64,000 nucleotides of DNA from Ifrita kowaldi (Eukaryota; Chordata; Aves; Passeriformes; Cinclosomatidae): contig VZRS01015165.1 of assembly GCA_013398055.1 (NCBI GenBank), forward strand, positions 29,660 through 93,659, written 5' to 3'. Under the pieces are notes generated by a model. The model searched no databases. It was not told the DNA's origin and saw only the letters and a list, made by a program, of their open reading frames with translations. A program made the translations under genes and the position numbers. This document shows positions 60,998 to 64,000 of the stretch, piece by piece; positions within the stretch are counted from its first letter, which is position 1; each line of letters starts with the position of its first letter.

Positions 60998-62115
60998 TCA
61001 AATCCTAGACATGCCTGTTGCTGTCATCATCTCATCTGAGCATTGTTCCAGGTCTCTCCGTCCTTCTGCCTGCTCCTTGGATTCCTGGATCACAATCACA
61101 GCCTTGTGCACGACCTCTCTCCTGATCTTCTGGGCTGTGTCCAGCAGATCTGGGGCATCAGCTGTGGGGCTGCTGCTTCTCTCTTTCTCCTGTGCTGCAG
61201 GTTGCAGGGGAGGCTGTGGCAAGAGCCCTGAGTGCTCTCCAGACAATGCTCAGCCGTCTCTGTAGATGAGGCATTGAGGACTGTAGAGGCAGGAAGGCCA
61301 TCGGCCCATCCTGCAGGTTCTTCTGCTGTTGTTGATTCATCTGAGCTTAGTTTCTGGTCCTGCTGATGCTCTGGCTTTTGGAAAGGTCTCTGGACCACGG
61401 GCTGGGCCTTCTTTATGACCTCAGTCCTGATGTACTGGGATGTGTCCAGCAGAGCCAGTGAAACAGCAGCAGTGGGGTGTGCAGGACATGTCCTGGATTC
61501 TCTGCCCCTTGTGCTGTGGCTGTTGCTCTCGTCCCCTCATTTGAGCTTTGTTCCAGGTCCCTGTGTTCCTCTGCCTGCTCCTCAGGTCCATGGATGAGAA
61601 TTACAACCTTGCCCAGCACCTCCCTTCTGCTGTGCTCAGAAGTGTCCAGCAGAGGTGGGTTATTGACTGTGGAGGGGTGTGGGGCATGTGCTGGGCTCTC
61701 TGCCCCTGCTGCCTTGGCTGTTGCTGCTGTTGCTTCATCCATGCTTCCTTCCTGCTCCCACTGTTGTGCTGGCTGCCAGACAGGTCCCTGGACCACAAGC
61801 CAGGCCTTCTTAAGGACCTCAGCCCTGATGTACTGGGCCATGTCCAGCAGCTGTGGAGAATTGGGGTTGTGGGGTTGGGCAGGGCAGCTGATAGATTCTC
61901 TGCCTCTTCTGCGGTGGCTGTGTCTGCTGTCGCCTTGTGCCTGCTTCCTTCCTGATTCCACATTTCTCTTGGTGGCTTGTCTGAGCCCCTGGACCACAGG
62001 CACTTCCTTGAGCAGCACCTCATACCTGATATAGTGGGCTGTGTCCAGCAGAGCCACGGCATTGGCTGGGCTCTCTGTCCCTTCCATTGGGACTCTTACT
62101 CTCACCAGTATGGAC
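60998..62115 (-). CDS. tandem LLDTAxYIR-module protein, five modules, unrecognised
   Basis: I do not recognise the family. Five modules lie in tandem, each with the core LLDTAxYIRxEVLxKxVxVxQ. Their LLDxx codons lie at 62,037, 61,836, 61,638, 61,438 and 61,133 (lowest base). Modules 1-3 share one open frame (61,413-62,115, about 230 residues) with spacings of 201 and 198 bp, so 67 and 66 residues. Module 4 comes after 200 bp and module 5 after 305 bp, each in a new frame. Module 5 ends in a stop (60,998-61,000) followed by AATAAA. A good acceptor (CTTGTTTCTCACAG, AG at 62,116-62,117) precedes module 1 and no ATG is needed there, so this looks like a last exon. Linkers are rich in Ala, Glu and Gln. 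No signal peptide, membrane segment or catalytic motif is visible. The frame breaks could be indel errors, lost introns or decay. Confidence 0.5.
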
Positions 62116-62117
62116 CT
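62116..62117 (-). other. splice acceptor before the module exon
   Basis: On the minus strand TAACTTGTTTCTCACAG precedes GTCCATACTGGTGAG. The frame that encodes modules 1-3 is open right up to this AG and has no stop between. The upstream exon is not seen; the ERV starts only about 105 bp further upstream. Confidence 0.5.
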
Positions 62118-62222
62118 GTGAGAAACAAGTTAGTGGGAACTGGCTTTCACAAAGTACTACATGATTTGATATTAAGTATTATAATGTTGGCTCTGGCAAA
62201 TTAGAGTATGTTATAAAGTGGT

Positions 62223-63009
62223 TGTTATAAATGGAGGCTAGAAGGATTGGCTTTCGCATTGATGAGTGGTACCTGATTAGATAATGTTGGTTGAGATTGC
62301 AGGATTGTGCAATTAGTTTGAATGTTAAAGTTAAACATTACACTGTTTAAAGGTTTACACTGATGTTAAGTGTTATTCCAGTGTTCAAGTTAGGCCTAAA
62401 AGGTTTACATGGTGTTACAAGACTATATTTTGAACTAATATGTGAGTTGAGTTGTGTTTCAGTAGAAGAGAAAACTCAAGGAGGACTCCCTAGTGAGTTA
62501 TATTTAGAAAGCCAGCTGTGGACCTGTCAGCAAGCTCCATGGCAACCTTGGAATTTTAATGAGAGACTTTCCCACCAAAACCCCTAGTGACTTCATCCTG
62601 AGGGAGGACCCAGAAAATGATAACCCTAGAAGCAGACGAGCGATTGGACAAAGGACTCCACCAATGAAATGCACCAGGACATCATCCCTGGACATGAGCC
62701 AATCAAATGAACTCTTGCATGGACTCACCCAATCACTTCCCACCTCAGGGGAGGAGTAGTGGGCAGTGATGGGAGGAGCCATGGGGGTATAAAACTCCAT
62801 GTCACGGACTAGAGAGGCGTGTTGCTGCTACGGGTTAGCTCTGGCAACACCCAGTGCTGTGGGTACTTTACTTTGGCTTCATAGCTGTGTTAGCTGAAAG
62901 CATCTCTAAACGCTGTAACCTGGATAATGGATTTGAAGGAGGGAATTTGGCCTGTTATTTTAATAAACTAAATTATAAATTTTTAGTAATTGTGGCCTCA
63001 TTCCTGACA
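62223..63009 (+). mobile_element. ERV 5' LTR
   Basis: A 787-bp LTR starting TGTTATAAATGGAGGCTAGA and ending CCTCATTCCTGACA. CCAAT boxes occur at about 62,670, 62,699 and 62,729, a TATAAAA box at 62,788-62,794 and an AATAAA signal at 62,962-62,967. It is followed within 9 bp by a primer binding site, so it is the left LTR of a provirus and not a solo LTR. The 3' LTR would lie beyond the window. It runs opposite to the module exon on its left. Confidence 0.88.
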
Positions 63010-63017
63010 GCTCTTTT

Positions 63018-63035
63018 TGGGGACTCGTCCAGGAT
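63018..63035 (+). other. ERV primer binding site, proline tRNA type
   Basis: TGGGGACTCGTCCAGGAT differs at two positions from the sequence complementary to the 3' end of proline tRNA (TGGGGGCTCGTCCGGGAT), the primer used by many gammaretroviruses. Its place just past the LTR end is as expected, and it puts this ERV in the class I (gamma-like) group. Confidence 0.85.
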
Positions 63036-64000
63036 CCACACTTTTGGCCATGATTTAGGGAATTGTTAAAGGAAGGGCTACCCAGTCCTACTGAGACTGC
63101 TCTGAGACTTCTCCCTGGATCGTTGTCCTCAAAATCCATGGATTTACTAGCAGTTGAGAGGAGACTACCCAATGTAAAACCCAGTAAGGCCTATCCCCTT
63201 TTTAGGGCAGAAAGATTAAGGAAAACCCTTTTTAGGGCCAAAAAATTTCAAGTTTGGGGTGAACTTTTCAACGAAGCTTGCCTTGTGTGTGTGAGTGTCG
63301 GGATTAGCTGCCTATATCGTCAGATTATGTGTGTGTGGAGCAAGCTTTTTAAGTGGTGTCCACCACAAGGGATCACTACCGTAGGGCAGATGAGGTAGCA
63401 GATCGAGTGTGGTTGCGGCATCAGGGGGAGAGGAGGTACCATTTAGGGTTCCTAAGTGGCTGCTAGGGACCAGTCATAAAGCATCGTAAGGTCCGGAACC
63501 TGTGGTGTCAGGGAGAACGCTCAGCAAAGTGTCCAGACGAGGTACCCTTTTTGAGGAAGAGGTTAAGGGAGTAGTTGCTCAAAGAGTGAGCCTGGTGACG
63601 TACTTTGAGTCAGGAAGTGAAGATATTAATGTGCGATTGCATCCTAGTTATAGTTTTGTGGCCATTGTTAGCAAGTTCGTTTATTTTCTTAGTTGCAGCA
63701 GAGAGCTTTAGTTGGTGGATTTTCTTGTTTTGTTTTTTTTGGTTTAAGTACAAGGGTACCATTTTGGTATCTTTTAGTTATATTTCTTGTCTTTATCTTG
63801 ATTTTTGTGATTTAAAGGTGGTCTTTGTGTTAGATTTTTGCTGCTTTAAAATGTGTTAAGATATTGAGTCTGATTTCAGTTAGTTGTTTGCTGTGTGTGA
63901 TTAAGGTCCGGCGCAAACACCTTTGTGGTTTTGCCCTTTTTTTCTCTTTTTCTCTCCTTGTGGTTTTCTTGTAGAGGACGTGTTGGGGTTTTGGGGAGTT
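63036..64000 (+). mobile_element. ERV 5' leader, runs off the window
   Basis: About 965 bp downstream of the primer site with no long frame, as in an untranslated leader with packaging signal. Short plus-strand frames (63,063-63,398, 63,502-63,711, 63,605-63,859) show no gag similarity that I can see. A possible splice donor CGAG|GTACCC lies near 63,541. The last 300 bp are T/G-rich. gag, if kept, should start after the window end. Confidence 0.7.

Noticed and set aside
61477..62034. 185-codon plus-strand frame opposite the module array
   Set aside because: It is the complement of the module coding strand; its Cys/Leu/Ser-rich repeats are a shadow of the Glu/Ala/Gln-rich minus-strand modules.

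Overview
The window looks like gene-poor avian chromosomal DNA, most likely from a songbird. The main reason is at least ten pieces of CR1, the dominant bird LINE, on both strands, several ending in the CR1 3' tail (ATTCTATGAT-like, read as ATCATAGAAT on the other strand). Endogenous retrovirus (ERV) LTRs of avian type support this. The songbird placement is an inference; the bird placement is strong. I recognise no complete conserved host gene and found no tRNA, rRNA or CRISPR array.

Layout. Bases 1-54,700 are mostly AT-rich intergenic or intronic DNA. They hold scattered CR1 copies, two LTRs (8,367-8,944 plus; 17,690-18,078 minus, with a strong hairpin inside), a fresh 53-bp x 5 minisatellite (21,813-22,077), a 75-bp sequence gap (30,995-31,069), a 507-bp exact-looking tandem duplication whose joint is a single N (38,639-39,643, probably an assembly error), a small CpG-rich segment ending in IRF-like, NF-kB-like and TATA-like sites (40,050-40,455), an unexplained direct repeat (44,131 and 45,685) and a long CR1 with its endonuclease tail fused to its reverse transcriptase tail (47,860-49,392).

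Bases 54,700-64,000 are denser and more interesting. A family of about 66-residue modules with the core LLDTAxYIRxEVLxK occurs seven times. Five lie in tandem on the minus strand (60,998-62,115), behind a good splice acceptor and followed by a stop and an AATAAA signal. A sixth, also minus (59,559-60,470), is cut by a solo LTR with a 4-bp target duplication. The seventh lies on the plus strand (54,786-55,310), inverted relative to the others. Between the inverted copies are CR1, two LTR regions and a CpG island (58,680-58,960). From 62,223 the window enters an ERV: a 5' LTR with TATA box and poly(A) signal, then a proline-tRNA-like primer binding site and an untranslated leader that reaches the window edge.

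The module array is the best candidate for something undescribed. I do not recognise the family. Shared frame over three modules, repeated conservation of the same residues and the common 3' layout argue that it once was, or still is, protein coding; frame breaks between later modules argue that at least some copies are decaying.
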